This document shows positions 62,595-64,000 of a DNA stretch of 64,000 bases, one piece after another. This stretch comes from Aquipseudomonas alcaligenes MRY13-0052 (GTDB lineage Bacteria; Pseudomonadota; Gammaproteobacteria; Pseudomonadales; Pseudomonadaceae), in the NCBI GenBank assembly GCA_000474255.1, contig BATO01000006.1, positions 90,175-154,174 on the forward strand, given 5' to 3'. Positions within the stretch are counted from its first letter, which is position 1, and each line of letters starts with the position of its first letter. The notes beneath the pieces were generated by a model. That model searched no databases. It saw only the letters and a list, made by a program, of their open reading frames with translations, and was not told the origin of the DNA. A program made the position numbers and the translations under genes.

Positions 62595-63434
62595 ATGATC
62601 AAGAAATGCCTGTTCCCGGCCGCTGGTTACGGTACCCGTTTTCTGCCAGCCACCAAGGCCATGCCCAAGGAAATGCTGCCGGTGGTGAACAAGCCACTGA
62701 TCCAGTACGGCGTTGAAGAGGCCCTCGACGCAGGCCTCAGCGAGATCTCCATCGTCACCGGCCGCGGCAAGCGCGCCCTGGAAGACCACTTCGACATCAG
62801 CTACGAGCTGGAGCACCAGATCAAGGGCACCGACAAGGAGAAATACCTGGTCGGCATCCGCCGCCTGATCGACCAGTGCAGCTTCTCCTACACCCGCCAG
62901 GTGGAAATGAAAGGCCTCGGCCACGCCATCCTCAGCGGCCGCCCGCTGATCGGCGACGAGCCCTTCGCCGTGGTCCTGGCGGACGACCTCTGCCTGAACC
63001 TCGAAGGCGACGGCGTGCTGACCCAGATGGTCAAGCTGTACAACCAGTTCCGCTGCTCCATCGTCGCCATCCAGGAAGTACCGCCGGAAGAGACCTCCAA
63101 GTACGGCGTGATCGCGGGCGAGATGATCCGTGACGACATCTACCGCGTGAACAGCATGGTCGAGAAGCCCAAGCCGGAAGACGCCCCGTCCAACCTGGCG
63201 ATCATCGGCCGCTACATCCTGACCCCGGACATCTTCAAGCTGATCGAAGAAACCGAGCCGGGCAAGGGTGGCGAGATCCAGATCACCGACGCCCTGATGA
63301 AGCAGGCCCAGGACGGTTGCGTGCTGGCGTACAAGTTCAAGGGCAAGCGTTTCGACTGCGGTGGCGCCGAAGGCTACATCGACGCGACCAACTACTGCTT
63401 CGAAAACCTCTACAAGACCGGCAAGGCCTACTGA
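62595..63434 (+). CDS. galU: UTP-glucose-1-phosphate uridylyltransferase
   Basis: Makes UDP-glucose from glucose-1-phosphate and UTP. 279 residues; nucleotide-binding start FPAAGYGTRFLPATKAMPKEMLPVVNKPLIQY, VVLADDLC with the metal Asp, and GRYILTPDIF, GGEIQITDAL. 49 bases after ugd. Confidence 0.97.
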   Translation: MIKKCLFPAAGYGTRFLPATKAMPKEMLPVVNKPLIQYGVEEALDAGLSEISIVTGRGKRALEDHFDISYELEHQIKGTDKEKYLVGIRRLIDQCSFSYTRQVEMKGLGHAILSGRPLIGDEPFAVVLADDLCLNLEGDGVLTQMVKLYNQFRCSIVAIQEVPPEETSKYGVIAGEMIRDDIYRVNSMVEKPKPEDAPSNLAIIGRYILTPDIFKLIEETEPGKGGEIQITDALMKQAQDGCVLAYKFKGKRFDCGGAEGYIDATNYCFENLYKTGKAY

Positions 63435-63456
63435 TCAGGCCCCGCCAGTACTAGCC

Positions 63457-63487
63457 AAGGCCGCCTCCGGGCGGCCTTGTCGTTTCC
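63457..63487 (+). terminator. terminator of galU
   Basis: AAGGCCGCC-TCCG-GGCGGCCTT followed by GTCGTTTC. Confidence 0.75.
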
Positions 63488-63500
63488 AGCACTCACGTAG

Positions 63501-63518
63501 CCTGGGCTTCAGCCCGGG
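63501..63518. repeat. short inverted repeat, REP-like
   Basis: CCTGGGCT-TC-AGCCCGGG between galU and the VOC gene. It resembles pseudomonad REP-type elements but only one copy is present here. Confidence 0.35.
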
Positions 63519-63537
63519 AACACACCGCCACCGCCGC

Positions 63538-63960
63538 TCAGGGAATCACCATCCCCTCCGAGCCCGGCCCCAGCGGCTGCCCGTAGCTGAACTCCACGTA
63601 GTTGCCCGCCGGGTCCCGCAGCCCGCAGTAGTAGCCCACCGGGTAGGGCTCGTCCCGTGGCGCCCACACCAGGCAGCCCTCGGCCCGGGCGCGGGCGGCT
63701 ATCGCGTCCACCGCCTCGCGGCTTTCCAGGGCGAAGCCGAAGTGGCTGTAGTCGTCCGGCGCCAGGTCGCGCGGGCGGCCGCCGGGCATGATCACGAAGA
63801 TGAAGCGGTGCTCCTGCCCTGGCTCGGCCATCCAGACGATCTTCGAGCCCTTGCCGGCGCGCTCGTGAATTACACGCATGCCGCAGAACGCTTCGTAGAA
63901 GCGGATGCAGGGTTCGAGGTCCGGCACGTGCAGGGCGAGGTGGGTGAGGGTAGGGCGCAT
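63538..63960 (-). CDS. VOC (glyoxalase/bleomycin-resistance fold) family protein
   Basis: 140 residues from ATG 63960 with AGGAGG upstream. Paired beta-alpha-beta-beta-beta modules: LTHLALHVPDLEPCIRFYEAFCGM and HFGFALESREAVDAIAARARAEG, ending GLRDPAGNYVEFSYGQPLG with the metal-ligand Glu. The first-module His is also present (THLALHV). Substrate unknown. Confidence 0.85.
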   Translation of the reverse strand: MRPTLTHLALHVPDLEPCIRFYEAFCGMRVIHERAGKGSKIVWMAEPGQEHRFIFVIMPGGRPRDLAPDDYSHFGFALESREAVDAIAARARAEGCLVWAPRDEPYPVGYYCGLRDPAGNYVEFSYGQPLGPGSEGMVIP

Positions 63961-64000
63961 GGGGTTCCTCCTTCGCTGGCTCAAGCATAGGCCCGGCAAC

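Overview
The window is a stretch of a high-G+C Pseudomonas chromosome (Gammaproteobacteria). Evidence: the gene order nuoA-N / aceA / purB-hflD-mnmA / icd-cspD-clpSA-infA / bpt-aat-trxB / ftsK-lolA-rarA-crcB-serS-cysG / tusEBCD-yccA / gacA-uvrC-pgsA-tRNA cluster follows the P. aeruginosa-type backbone; NuoC and NuoD are fused; isocitrate lyase is the 531-residue pseudomonad form; gacA starts with TTG. Unlike P. aeruginosa, no monomeric isocitrate dehydrogenase (idh) gene lies beside icd.

Layout. 1-1064: 3' part of an alpha/beta-hydrolase gene and a bidirectional terminator. 1082-15958 (minus): complete respiratory complex I operon. 15959-16520: intergenic region with a likely nuoA promoter and a near-consensus Fur box. 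16521-21939: accessory envelope or secreted functions (pectinacetylesterase/Notum-type hydrolase, a coiled-coil periplasmic protein, a DUF4442 hot-dog protein, a frameshifted PhoX-type phosphatase, an L,D-transpeptidase-like protein). 22100-23695: aceA with a long upstream region. 24183-31000 (minus): secretin-fragment protein, PLD-like protein, GNAT enzyme, ribosomal oxygenase RoxA, then purB, hflD, mnmA and a Nudix hydrolase. 31307-38597: icd, cspD, the ClpS/ClpA adaptor-unfoldase pair, infA, the two aminoacyl-tRNA-protein transferases (bpt and aat, which tag N-end-rule substrates for ClpS/ClpA), and trxB. 38820-46400: ftsK, lolA, rarA, crcB, serS, cysG. 46388-50619 (minus): glutathionyl-hydroquinone reductase, ybiB, tusE/B/C/D (tRNA 2-thiouridine sulfur relay feeding the MnmA enzyme encoded earlier), yccA. 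50750-55712: tRNA-Ser followed by an accessory patch (low-G+C gene of unknown function, orphan polyamine-type binding protein, LysR regulator, FMN alpha-hydroxyacid oxidase, hydrolase remnant). 55973-59607: gacA-uvrC, pgsA and tRNA-Gly/Cys/Leu. 59792-61096: small accessory genes including a divergent CsrA/RsmA paralogue. 61184-63960: ugd and galU (UDP-glucose and UDP-glucuronate supply) and a VOC protein.

Themes linking genes. (1) The isocitrate branch point: aceA and icd, 7 kb apart, both carry TGTAGT...ACTACA inverted repeats, with a long linker at aceA and a 3-5 bp linker (twice) at icd. This fits reciprocal control by an RpiR/RccR-type regulator encoded elsewhere. (2) The Gac/Rsm theme: gacA, a CsrA-like gene whose N-terminal RNA-contact residues are altered, and a hairpin carrying a CsrA-consensus-like sequence against the ugd ribosome binding site lie within about 5 kb. 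(3) N-end-rule proteolysis: bpt, aat, clpS and clpA are nearly contiguous. I see no CRISPR array, insertion sequence or intact prophage. No entirely new multi-gene system is evident; the most novel signals are regulatory.
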